This document shows positions 1 through 5,703 of a stretch of 11,375 nucleotides of DNA, in pieces. The number at the start of each line of letters is the position of its first letter. Position 1 is the first letter of the stretch. Source of the DNA: Desulfobacterales bacterium (GTDB lineage Bacteria; Desulfobacterota; Desulfobacteria; Desulfobacterales; RPRI01); contig JAGVOC010000257.1 in the NCBI GenBank assembly GCA_020052975.1, forward strand, positions 1 through 11,375, given 5' to 3'. A program made the translations under genes and the position numbers. The notes beneath the pieces were generated by a model, which did no database searches, had not been told where the DNA came from, and saw only the letters and a list, made by a program, of their open reading frames with translations.

Positions 1-4
1 CAGC

Positions 5-97
5 ATGTTAAGTTAAAATAAATGCTTTTTTTATGAGTCTGGGAATTAAAAAAGAAGTTGCTGAGAAACAATTTCCTGGGAGTTGTGCAAAGGTCTC
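5..97 (+). repeat. 90-bp dispersed repeat, copy 1
   Basis: This is the first of three related direct repeats (the others are at 410-498 and 4845-4936). Aligned by hand with copy 3 it matches at about 80 of 92 positions with one single-base gap. It begins ATGTTAA, contains a run of T, and ends GGAGTTGTGCAAAGGTC. Near its 3' end ACAATT and AGTTGT can pair around a 7-base loop. It runs straight into the HepT-like reading frame, whose family similarity begins where the repeat stops. The repeat family is not one I recognise. Confidence 0.8.
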
Positions 98-423
98 GCT
101 TTGTTGAACGCACCCTGCATATTCTTATCGAAGCCTGTATCGACGTCGCGCAGCATATTATTTCAGATGAACAATTCAGAGAGCCGACAAGTTACCGCGA
201 TACCTTTGCCGTGCTTGCTGAAAACGGCATCATACAGGCGGACAACCTGAGTCGCATGGAGAATATGTCATCTTTCCGTAATCTTATCGTGCATTACTAC
301 GAACGTATTGATGATGCCGCAGTTTATGGCTTTTCCAAGAGGAACCTTTCAGACTTTGATGTTTTTGTACAGAGTATTGTGGAATACCTGAAGAAGACGA
401 ATCCGAAAATTAAATCAAAATAA
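58..423 (+). pseudogene. hepT: HepT-like (DUF86) toxin, 5'-truncated
   Basis: From about residue 14 of this frame the protein reads as the C-terminal two thirds of a HepT/DUF86 family toxin. It has the helix VERTLHILIEACIDVAQHII, then FREPTSYRD, then the RX4HXY motif with R74, H79 and Y81 in RNLIVHYY. Known HepT proteins are RNases whose RX4HXY tyrosine is AMPylated by the partner MntA. Family members usually have some 40 more residues at the N-terminus; here that part is replaced by repeat copy 1, and the only start is a TTG (58) inside the repeat with no convincing ribosome binding site. No MntA nucleotidyltransferase is in view. The stop codon lies inside repeat copy 2, so the remnant is bracketed by repeats. 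The family call is firm; that the gene is dead is an inference. Confidence 0.75.
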
Positions 424-498
424 ATACTTTTTTATAAGTTGTTGAAATAAAAAAGGAGTTACTGATAAACAATTTTCATAGAGTTGTGCAAAATTCTC
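410..498 (+). repeat. 90-bp dispersed repeat, copy 2
   Basis: This second copy aligns to copy 3 without gaps at roughly 73 of 89 positions. It supplies the last codons and the TAA stop of the hepT remnant and ends 5 bases before the Shine-Dalgarno sequence of the coiled-coil gene. The ACAATT/AGTTGT pair is kept although the loop between has changed. It is the most diverged copy. Confidence 0.8.
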
Positions 499-514
499 AG
501 CGAAGGAGGTTACC

Positions 515-1576
515 ATGCCGGCTAAATATGAGCATTTAACCACGAAACAGACCAAGGCCGAGATGATCAAGGCCTACAACGAACTACTGAAGAAATTAGA
601 AGAGAAGGCCGAGACCAGTTTGCCGGAGAAAAAGGTGGAACAACAGAAAAAGATTGAAAAAGAGGTTTTAGCAAAGGCCTCAACATACACTGTGGAATCC
701 ATTGTGAGGGACCTGGCCGACCTTCATCTGGGAGTGGGTAAGGCGTTTTCAGAGCTTTCCGAGCAACTGGTCGGGGAGGCAGGCAAGCTGAAAGAGATTC
801 AACAGGCTATTGTTGTGCAAAGAGCAAACCTGGAGGAGCTGCACGATATTCATCTGGCTGCAGATACATTATCCGCACTGGTACGGGAACACGAGGAAAG
901 ACGTAAGAATTTTGAAGTGGAAATTAGTGAACAGGAAGAGATCTTTCGCCTGGAGATGGAACGAAAAAAAACTGATTGGAAGAAGGAACAGGAGGAGCAT
1001 GAACTGGCCCGGAAAGAAAAGGAAGCCGAGCTAAAGAAGCAACGGCAGCGCGAAGAGGAAGAATATCAGTATAATCTGGCCCTGCAGCGCAAGAAGGAAA
1101 AGGACGCCTATGAAGAGGAAAAAAAGACCTTGCTGGCGAGTCTGGAAGAGATTCGGGTCCATCAGGAAAAGACTCTGGGAGAAAGAGAGGCCTTGATTGT
1201 GACCAGGGAAAAGCAGCTTGACGAATTGACGAAGAAAGTAGAGTCATTCCCGGCAGAACTTTCCAAGACAGTCAAAGAGGCGGAGGCGGCTGCATACAAA
1301 AAGTCCGCTGACCAGGCCAAAATTGAAGCACAACTGGCCGCGAAAGATACGGAGACGGAGCGACGGTTGGCCGAACTAAGGATCATGACTATGGAAACCA
1401 CGGTCAAACAGCAGGAGGAAAAGCTCCAGCGCCTTAATCAAGATTTGACCGCGGCTAATGAAAAGGTACAGAACATTGCGGTGAAAGCCATCGAAGGAGC
1501 TTCCGGAGCCCGCACGCTTTCCGCTGTAAGTGAGATTGCCCTGGAACAGGCGAAGAAACCAGGCGCCACTAAATGA
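515..1576 (+). CDS. Long coiled-coil protein of unknown function
   Basis: This is a 353-residue protein with no signal peptide or membrane segment, so probably cytoplasmic. Residues about 1-60 are charged and helical, and about 60-120 are a less charged helical part (LADLHLGVGKAFSELSEQL). Residues about 120-325 are an almost unbroken Glu/Lys/Arg/Gln-rich coiled coil. The last 30 residues are a distinct Ala-rich segment, AIEGASGARTLSAVSEIALE. The start is well set by AAGGAGG five bases before ATG. It stands alone between repeat copy 2 and the toxin-antitoxin remnants. Proteins of this look are normally annotated as hypothetical or myosin-like, and no enzyme motif is visible. The non-coiled C-terminal tail is the part most likely to bind a partner. 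The gene is real; its function is unknown. Confidence 0.85.
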   Translation: MPAKYEHLTTKQTKAEMIKAYNELLKKLEEKAETSLPEKKVEQQKKIEKEVLAKASTYTVESIVRDLADLHLGVGKAFSELSEQLVGEAGKLKEIQQAIVVQRANLEELHDIHLAADTLSALVREHEERRKNFEVEISEQEEIFRLEMERKKTDWKKEQEEHELARKEKEAELKKQRQREEEEYQYNLALQRKKEKDAYEEEKKTLLASLEEIRVHQEKTLGEREALIVTREKQLDELTKKVESFPAELSKTVKEAEAAAYKKSADQAKIEAQLAAKDTETERRLAELRIMTMETTVKQQEEKLQRLNQDLTAANEKVQNIAVKAIEGASGARTLSAVSEIALEQAKKPGATK

Positions 1577-1631
1577 AAAATCAATATCTTACCAGGTTTT
1601 TTTAAAAAATCGCCCACATTTTTCTTTTTTA

Positions 1632-1677
1632 TTGAGAATCTTTGTAATATTATATACTTACTTCTATTGAATCAATA
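1632..1677 (+). promoter_or_regulatory. Possible promoter and operator of the antitoxin gene
   Basis: A TTGAGA (1632-1637) and a TATACT (1653-1658) are separated by 15 bases, short for a sigma-70 promoter. Just downstream is a perfect odd-centred palindrome, TATTGAATCAATA (1665-1677). Antitoxins commonly repress their own promoter by binding such a palindrome near the transcription start. Only the sequences are seen; the regulatory role is inferred. Confidence 0.35.
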
Positions 1678-1695
1678 TAAAGAGAGGGAATAATC

Positions 1696-1884
1696 ATGAC
1701 TGAAGTATGTATACATATTCCTGTGGAAAATATTGCAGGAATGATTAAAAGCATGGATAAGCAGGAGTTGGAAACCCTTTGCCTTTTGCTCAGTAATCAG
1801 GGGCGAGAACTGCGAAAACGTAAGGATGAAATAGATTCGGGAAAAGTTCTGATGCTATCGCGAGACGAAGTATTTGATGTTTAA
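1696..1884 (+). CDS. Small antitoxin-like protein, RelB role
   Basis: This is a 62-residue protein preceded by AGAGGG seven bases before ATG. It has a short N-terminal strand (VCIHIPVENIA), a helix rich in Leu and Glu (DKQELETLCLLLSNQGRELRKRKDEI) and a C-terminal tail ending in SRDEVFDV. The size, the acidic ending and the 8-base overlap with a RelE-type toxin frame fit a type II antitoxin that would neutralise the toxin and repress the operon. The toxin frame is broken, so this would now be an orphan. I do not recognise the exact family; the antitoxin assignment rests mostly on position. Confidence 0.6.
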   Translation: MTEVCIHIPVENIAGMIKSMDKQELETLCLLLSNQGRELRKRKDEIDSGKVLMLSRDEVFDV

Positions 1885-2159
1885 AGACAGATACCGCCAG
1901 TTAAGAAAGATCTCAAGAAGCTTGGTACAACAGCCCGGAATGACTTAAAGCAGAATGGATTCCAAAGCTTTTAAAAGATCCTTACCAAGGAGAGAGTCTG
2001 TCTGGACATTTAACCGGAATTCGCTCTTTCCATTTCAAGATTAGAGCAACTGACTATCGGATCGCATATCATATCAATGAAAATGAACAAATCGTCAATG
2101 TGCTCATGGTTGGTAAGAGAGAAAGTTTTTACCAGATCTTGAAAAGACGCCTCAAATAA
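1877..2159 (+). pseudogene. RelE/ParE-type toxin with two frameshifts
   Basis: Read across three frames, this gives a complete RelE-like toxin. ATG at 1877 starts MFKDRYR. After one missing base near 1896-1899 the frame continues KKDLKKLGTTARNDLK. After a second missing base near 1947-1950 it reads EWIPKLLKDPYQGESLSG, then IRSFHFKIRATDYRIAYHI, and VLMVGKRESFYQILKRRLK to a TAA at 2157. The segment with RATDYRIAY and the final GKRESFY is typical of the RelE/ParE toxin fold, known in this family as ribosome-dependent mRNases or gyrase poisons. The ATG overlaps the antitoxin stop, as expected for an operon. The last 68 codons are open, so decay is recent, or the two missing bases are sequencing or assembly errors. 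Confidence 0.75.
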
Positions 2160-2221
2160 ATGCAGATGTGAATGATTCCCGAGATCAAAAAGTTCAAGTA
2201 GAGCAGTAAACCTCGGCATTC

Positions 2222-2422
2222 TTGGCAGTTCAGATTGTTTTTAACCGGAGAACAAACGCTGTGCACGCCCTGCACGAACGTCCCCAAGTCGCATCCCAGA
2301 CTATTTATGGAAAATTGAGAGAAGTTATGGTAGCCTATGACATTAAAGAACAGACAGTCAAGCTTTTGACAATTCATCCTTTGAAAGAAGGTCAGAAGGA
2401 AAACAGATTGAAATCAGGATGA
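2222..2422 (+). pseudogene. 3' remnant of a small gene fused to the 64-bp repeat
   Basis: The frame is open from a TTG at 2222 but has no ribosome binding site there, and residues 3-23 are simply a translation of repeat A. Only residues 24-66 look like real protein: GKLREVMVAYDIKEQTVKLL followed by a terminal TIHPLKEGQKENRLKSG. This resembles the end of a small beta-rich protein of the kind often found just upstream of DUF2283 genes (DUF4258-like). That assignment comes from memory of gene context and was not checked. Its stop (2420-2422) is close to the start of the DUF2283 gene, as in an operon. The 5' half of the gene appears to have been lost at the repeat boundary near 2291. Confidence 0.5.
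2228..2291 (+). repeat. 64-bp direct repeat, copy A
   Basis: The first 34 bases are identical to 2885-2918, and the remaining 30 match copy B at most positions, including TGCACG and TCCCCAA. It begins GTTCAGATTG and contains TTAACCGGAGAAC. The 11-mer TCTTGGCAGTT overlaps its left end (2220-2230) and occurs again shortly after copy B (2959-2969), so a longer unit may lie behind both copies. It forms the 5' half of the fused remnant frame ending at 2422. Confidence 0.8.
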
Positions 2423-2436
2423 TGGATGAGGTTAGA

Positions 2437-2646
2437 ATGAATGAGTTTGAAGTTTCTTATGATGAAAAAGAGGATATTTTGTATCTTGCCAAAGAGGGTC
2501 TGGAAGACGAAGTCGTAGAGATATCACCCGGTGTAAATGCCGAGCTTGACGAAAAAGGAAACCTCATCGGAATTGAACTGTTCAATGCGTCAACCTTATT
2601 GAAAAATGTCATTAACCCAATAGTTAAAAGGGCAAAAGCAGCATAA
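2437..2646 (+). CDS. DUF2283 family small protein
   Basis: This is a 69-residue protein starting MNEFEVSYDEKEDILYLA, with VEISPGVNAELDEKGNLIGIELFNAS in the middle. The YD..DILY beginning and the pattern PGV.A..DE.GN.IGIE...AS are the hallmark of DUF2283. Its function is unsettled; the gene is often found beside small DUF4258-like genes in toxin-antitoxin-rich regions. ATG 2437 was chosen because GAGG lies five bases upstream; an in-frame ATG at 2419 would add six residues but has AGG directly abutting it. The upstream partner survives only as a 3' remnant. The family call is good, the role unknown. Confidence 0.8.
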   Translation: MNEFEVSYDEKEDILYLAKEGLEDEVVEISPGVNAELDEKGNLIGIELFNASTLLKNVINPIVKRAKAA

Positions 2647-2884
2647 ATCAGAGTATTTTTAGCCTCCATTTCAACTCGAAACCATGAGCCACAACTGATC
2701 TTTTCTGTTTACTTATATATTAGGATGTTCCGCATTCGCCTCCCAAGAAAGAGACAGCAGCCTTAACAGGAGCAGCTTATCACTCATAAAACCCTTTTTA
2801 CTGTTCAAACAATCCCGACCACTGCTCTTCGCGTTCTTTGCCTGCCCCGTAGCTCCGGGAGATGGTATCGGGGTGCCTTGCGCG
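2647..2884. other. Intergenic stretch with no gene seen
   Basis: Together with repeat B and the tacA promoter this makes a gap of about 400 bases without a gene. I see no terminator and no RNA gene. The minus strand has a 24-codon frame beginning ATGAGTGATAAG and ending at a TAA near 2720, which I do not call. The sequence just before repeat B becomes GC-rich (CTCCGGGAG, GGTATCGGGGTGCC), unlike the AT-rich flanks, and may be a further degraded repeat. Confidence 0.5.
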
Positions 2885-2948
2885 GTTCAGATTGTTTTTA
2901 ACCGGAGAACAAACGCTGACGACGCTCTGCACGGGCATCCCCAAATCG
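2885..2948 (+). repeat. 64-bp direct repeat, copy B
   Basis: This is the second copy of the element at 2228-2291, same orientation, 657 bases away, with an identical 34-base core. Here it is intergenic, followed by AGAGATGGCG, then TCTTGGCAGTT and TTAAAAGTTAAG before the tacA promoter. No open frame crosses it in the way copy A is crossed. Confidence 0.8.
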
Positions 2949-2995
2949 AGAGATGGCGTCTTGGCAGTTAAAAGTTAAGTTACGAAAGCTTATCG

Positions 2996-3024
2996 TTGCC
3001 ATTTTGGCGTCATTCTGCTACGAT
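2996..3024 (+). promoter_or_regulatory. Sigma-70-like promoter of tacA-tacT with palindrome
   Basis: TTGCCA (2996-3001) and TACGAT (3019-3024) are separated by exactly 17 bases, matching the consensus boxes at 5 of 6 and 4 of 6 positions. The inverted repeat GCCATTTTGGC (2998-3008) overlaps the -35 box and spacer, where a ribbon-helix-helix antitoxin such as TacA could bind to repress its own operon. The start codon lies 30 bases after the -10 box. Promoter activity and binding are inferred. Confidence 0.5.
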
Positions 3025-3054
3025 GCTTAAAAATGATAAATAGGGAGATGTTTC

Positions 3055-3336
3055 ATGACGCTTAACAAAATAGAAGAGAGAATTCCTGCTCGAATGCCTC
3101 ACGAGGTGTACGAGCGAATAGCGGCAGCAGCTCAGTCTGTCGGGGCAACTCTTAACCAGTTTCTTGTCCAGTCTGCCTTGGACAAGGCCAACGACATTCT
3201 TGAAAGAGAGCGGGTTATCACTCTCTCCACCAGAGCTGCAGAGACTCTTTTTGATCTCATCGAGAATCCACCTGATCCTAATGATAATTTGAAAAAGGCT
3301 ATGAAACACAGAAAGGCGCTATTGTGCCAGAAATAG
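3055..3336 (+). CDS. tacA: TacA-type antitoxin, DUF1778 (ribbon-helix-helix)
   Basis: This is a 93-residue protein. Residues about 5-50 (EERIPARMPHEVYERIAAAA, then GATLNQFLVQSALDKAN) are the DUF1778 ribbon-helix-helix DNA-binding domain: a strand with alternating residues, then two helices. The C-terminal part (residues about 50-93) would be the toxin-binding tail. In characterised TacA-TacT pairs the antitoxin binds the acetyltransferase, blocks it and represses the operon. ATG 3055 has GGGAGA six bases upstream. The toxin start lies inside its last codons (13-base overlap), so the pair is co-translated. It is full length and appears intact. Confident call. Confidence 0.9.
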   Translation: MTLNKIEERIPARMPHEVYERIAAAAQSVGATLNQFLVQSALDKANDILERERVITLSTRAAETLFDLIENPPDPNDNLKKAMKHRKALLCQK

Positions 3337-3830
3337 TTTCTCTTACGCGTCATCACGACCGGTCCGCATTTGATTGCGGTGTTCTTGAACTGAATTCCTT
3401 TCTGAAGGCGACGGCCCGACAGCATAGTAATAAGGGTATTTCCCGCACATTTGTGCTTTCTGAACACGAAAAACCAGCCGCCATTATTGGATATTTTACG
3501 CTTACACTGTGTGAAGTCAGAGCTGAGTCCCTTCCATCGGCATATGCAAAGAAATATCCGCAACATGGACTTCCTGCCGTTCGTCTTGTCAGACTTGCTG
3601 TTTCCAGAAAATACCAGGGGAAGGGCTATGGCAGCCTGCTGCTTGCCGATGCAATTCATCGGACAGTCTTAATAGCAGAGCAAGCCGGCCTGATCGGTCT
3701 ATTTGTCGATGCAAAAGACGAACGTGCCCATAAGTTCTATGAAAGATACGGTTTTGTTTCGCTTCCAGGTCATGCTCTGCAATTATTCCTGCCACTTGAA
3801 ACTCTTCGTTTGTCAGGAGGCAAAACATGA
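3324..3830 (+). CDS. tacT: TacT-type GNAT acetyltransferase toxin
   Basis: This is a 168-residue GNAT-fold protein. The acetyl-CoA binding signature is Q98-G-K-G101-Y-G103 within VSRKYQGKGYG, preceded by the strand PAVRLVRLAV. The likely catalytic tyrosine is Y139 in KFYERYGF, close to the equivalent residue in Salmonella TacT. Characterised TacT enzymes acetylate the amino group of aminoacyl-tRNAs and halt translation; that activity here is inferred from family. The start is GTG 3324 with GAAAGG seven bases upstream, 13 bases inside tacA. Length and motifs are complete, so this is the one toxin-antitoxin pair in the window that looks functional. The stop overlaps the start of a small frame by ATGA. 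Confidence 0.9.
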   Translation: MPEIVSLTRHHDRSAFDCGVLELNSFLKATARQHSNKGISRTFVLSEHEKPAAIIGYFTLTLCEVRAESLPSAYAKKYPQHGLPAVRLVRLAVSRKYQGKGYGSLLLADAIHRTVLIAEQAGLIGLFVDAKDERAHKFYERYGFVSLPGHALQLFLPLETLRLSGGKT

Positions 3831-3904
3831 AAACTTATGAGTACTTAGCTGAGATATTACCGGATGGATATCGGTCTATTTCTGAAAATAATTGGACTGA
3901 TTAA
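3827..3904 (+). CDS. 25-residue peptide, probably truncated antitoxin start
   Basis: ATG 3827 overlaps the tacT stop as ATGA and has a strong AGGAGG six bases upstream, so it should be translated. The peptide begins MKTYEYLAEILPDG and ends 11 codons later at a TAA. That opening resembles the first strand of small AbrB- or VapB-like antitoxins (a short basic-aromatic start, then ILPDG), which would normally continue for some 50 more residues. The resemblance is from memory. The break comes 30 bases before the wzz start, so this is probably the stump of a gene cut at the junction between the toxin-antitoxin island and the polysaccharide locus. It could also be a genuine leader peptide. Confidence 0.45.
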   Translation: MKTYEYLAEILPDGYRSISENNWTD

Positions 3905-3933
3905 CCGGAATTTGTGAGCGAGGGGAAATAAAA

Positions 3934-4794
3934 ATGGACGTGCAAAAAGAGCAACACTATGACGATGAAATCGATCTGTTTGAGCTTTTCCAAAAACTCT
4001 GGCGCTGGAAAAAAATGATTGTTGGAGTTACTTTGACATGTACAATTCTGGTGTTTGGGATCTACTCCTTTTCACCAAAAAATTATCGGGTAAATGCTAT
4101 CATCGAACCCGGAACAAAGCTATTTTATCATCAGAACGGACAGACGGTTTTTGAAGAGAAACCTGTCGAGTCGCCTGTTTCAATTCGTGAAGCAGTTCTT
4201 GGCGGAGCTTTCGACAATGAGATTGCAGAAAAGTTAGCGTTAAAGATATCGGGTATTCCAAAAATCAAAGTTAAAATTTTTAACGGCACAAATCTATTGA
4301 TAATTTCTCTGGAAAGCAATGACACTCAAAAAGGGATAGCCATCCTTAATGAACTTATAACCAAAGTCTCCAGTAACATTCAGACAAAGATTGATTTGGA
4401 AAAGCAACAGATTGAAAGCATGATCAAAACTACTACGGAACAAATAGTACATACCCGGAACAAGATCAATAGGTTAGAGGCCATCCGAAAAGAAGCAATG
4501 GCTAATCGGCCTGCTGATGCCATGTCGGTGTTACTGTACTTCAATGAAACGAAGGAACAGCAGATCTACTTAAATTCACTTGAAGACAAAGTTATGAACT
4601 ATCGTTACAGGAACGCAGACATCCAGGCAATCAGAATCCATTTGAATCCGATAGCAGAAGAGAATCCGGTTGGTCCTAAAAAACTGCAGGCAACCACTAT
4701 AGCTTTCTTTTTTTCATTGTTTGCCGGCATCGTTCTGGCTTTAATCCTTGAAAAGGTCAGGAGAGATCCGAAAAACTTAACAGATTCTGGATAA
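3934..4794 (+). CDS. wzz: Wzz-like polysaccharide chain-length determinant
   Basis: This is a 286-residue inner-membrane polysaccharide co-polymerase that sets the length of O-antigen or capsule chains made by Wzy. The N-terminus DDEIDLFELFQKLWRWKK is the typical cytoplasmic lead of Wzz proteins. Membrane segment 1 is residues about 28-47 and membrane segment 2 about 252-272, preceded by the proline-glycine motif NPVGP (244-248) usual in this family. The large middle part is periplasmic with a predicted helical hairpin around 135-240. There is no tyrosine-kinase domain, so it is a class 1-like form. ATG 3934 has AGGGGA seven bases upstream. It is the first gene of the polysaccharide region. 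The Wzz/GNVR family call is firm; the exact polymer is unknown. Confidence 0.88.
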   Translation: MDVQKEQHYDDEIDLFELFQKLWRWKKMIVGVTLTCTILVFGIYSFSPKNYRVNAIIEPGTKLFYHQNGQTVFEEKPVESPVSIREAVLGGAFDNEIAEKLALKISGIPKIKVKIFNGTNLLIISLESNDTQKGIAILNELITKVSSNIQTKIDLEKQQIESMIKTTTEQIVHTRNKINRLEAIRKEAMANRPADAMSVLLYFNETKEQQIYLNSLEDKVMNYRYRNADIQAIRIHLNPIAEENPVGPKKLQATTIAFFFSLFAGIVLALILEKVRRDPKNLTDSG

Positions 4795-4844
4795 TTATGG
4801 TGGGAATATGGCATAGAATAGATATTAAATCAAGTAAAATCAAT

Positions 4845-4936
4845 ATGTTAAATCAAAATAAACGCTTTTTTATGAGTTTGGGAAATATGAAAGAAGTTAC
4901 TGAAAAACAATTTTCCGGGAGTTGTGCAAAGGTCCC
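4845..4936 (+). repeat. 90-bp dispersed repeat, copy 3
   Basis: This is the third copy of the element at 5-97 and 410-498, in the same orientation, between wzz and rfbC and about 4.4 kb from copy 2. The 9-mer TTAAATCAA at its start is also present 23 bases upstream (4825-4833). As with copy 2, it ends a short distance (43 bases) before a start codon. The ACAATT/AGTTGT hairpin is kept. Confidence 0.8.
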
Positions 4937-4979
4937 ACGATGAGTATCTGAATAACCTTATTGAACAAGAGAGGTAGAT

Positions 4980-5525
4980 ATGTCCTTTACCTTCACCCCC
5001 CTTTCCATTCCAGACGTCATCCTCATCGAGCCGAAAGTCTTTACCGACGACCGGGGCTACTTCTTCGAATCCTTCAAGTCTACCGATTTTAAGAAAGCCA
5101 ACCTGCCGACGCACTTTGTCCAGGACAACTTTTCCTTTTCAAAAAAGGACGTCATTCGCGGGCTCCATTATCAAAAGGACCCCAAGGCTCAGGGCAAGCT
5201 CGTATCGGTCCTCAAGGGCGGCGTGTGGGATGTAGCTGTCGATATACGCAGAGAATCGCCAACCTTTTTAAAATGGGTGGCAGCAGAACTGAGTGACCAG
5301 AACCACGCCATGCTCTATATTCTGCCCGGATTTGCCCACGGATTCATATCGCTCACTGATGATGTCCATCTTCTGTACAAGTGCACCAACGAATACGACC
5401 CGCAAACCGATGCAGGAATCCGCTGGAACGATCCGGACATTGCAATCCCATGGCCTGTTACTAATCCCATCATCTCAGAAAAAGATCGTAGTCTGCCCCT
5501 TGCTCTTTCTGCAGACTTTCATTAA
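4980..5525 (+). CDS. rfbC: dTDP-4-dehydrorhamnose 3,5-epimerase
   Basis: This is a 181-residue cupin enzyme of the RmlC family that converts dTDP-4-keto-6-deoxyglucose to dTDP-4-keto-rhamnose, the third step of dTDP-L-rhamnose synthesis in the cytoplasm. Visible family features are DDRGYFFESF near residues 23-32, the RGLHYQ motif with R60 and catalytic H63, K73, Y133 in HLLYK, and D169 in SEKDRSLP; H63, K73 and Y133 fall at the same numbers as in Salmonella RmlC. Length is normal and the start is supported by GAGAGG five bases before ATG. No other rml genes are in the window, so they lie elsewhere, or the enzyme serves a related dTDP-sugar. It is preceded by repeat copy 3 and followed by a broken sugar dehydratase gene. 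Confidence 0.93.
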   Translation: MSFTFTPLSIPDVILIEPKVFTDDRGYFFESFKSTDFKKANLPTHFVQDNFSFSKKDVIRGLHYQKDPKAQGKLVSVLKGGVWDVAVDIRRESPTFLKWVAAELSDQNHAMLYILPGFAHGFISLTDDVHLLYKCTNEYDPQTDAGIRWNDPDIAIPWPVTNPIISEKDRSLPLALSADFH

Positions 5526-5549
5526 TTCACTATAACAGCACATAAACGA

Positions 5550-5703
5550 GTGAACCTAAAAAATAAGAAAATTCTTGTCACCGGTGCTGTGATGGGTTTA
5601 ATGGAACAGCGAAATATGTTCCCATTGATGAGCGGTATCCCTTCCAGTGGCAATCACCCTATTCCGCCGCCAATATTATCATGAATCTTTTTCTCATTCC
5701 ACG
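5550..5703 (+). pseudogene. legB: Remnant of LegB-like NAD-dependent sugar 4,6-dehydratase
   Basis: Two separated parts of one short-chain dehydrogenase gene are fused. From GTG 5550 the frame reads NLKNKKILVTGA, the standard N-terminus of LegB-type dehydratases. It breaks in GCTGTGATGGGTTTA, where GADGF is expected, and jumps in another frame to GTAKYVPIDERYPFQWQSPY, which in the intact family lies far downstream around the catalytic Tyr. After a further frameshift near 5680 it gives ESFSHS and then loses similarity. About 100 codons in the middle and the whole C-terminal half are missing. Intact LegB makes the 4-keto-6-deoxy sugar nucleotide that starts legionaminic acid synthesis. From 5704 to 5921 I see no gene; an open 64-codon frame (5681-5875) in this stretch has no recognisable protein. 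Confidence 0.65.

Noticed and set aside
924..1247. Open minus-strand frame of 107 codons opposite the coiled-coil gene
   Set aside because: It is the antisense of a Glu/Lys-rich coiled coil, giving a Ser/Pro/Leu/Phe-rich translation with no motif and no ribosome binding site.
1590..1630. Intrinsic terminator after the coiled-coil gene
   Set aside because: There is a T-run and an A-run (TTTTTTAAAAAA) but no GC-rich stem before the T-run.
2720..2800. Minus-strand 24-codon frame beginning ATGAGTGATAAG after AAAAAGGG
   Set aside because: It is too short, resembles no family, and the upstream sequence is not a clear promoter.
3132..3659. Open minus-strand frame of 175 codons opposite tacA and tacT
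   Set aside because: The + strand genes have clear family motifs, starts and coupling; the antisense translation has no recognisable domain.
410..4936. Integron-type attC sites, suggested by the toxin-antitoxin cassettes and by GTTAAAT/GTTAAGT at the repeat starts with ACTTAAC upstream of copy 3
   Set aside because: No matching inner L boxes or complementary arms are visible, copy 2 lacks the core, and such short degenerate matches are expected by chance in AT-rich DNA.
4797..4943. A 48-codon open frame starting two bases after the wzz stop and reading through repeat copy 3
   Set aside because: It has no good ribosome binding site. In copies 1 and 2 the same frame is broken by stops or a frameshift, and differences between copies show no codon-position bias.
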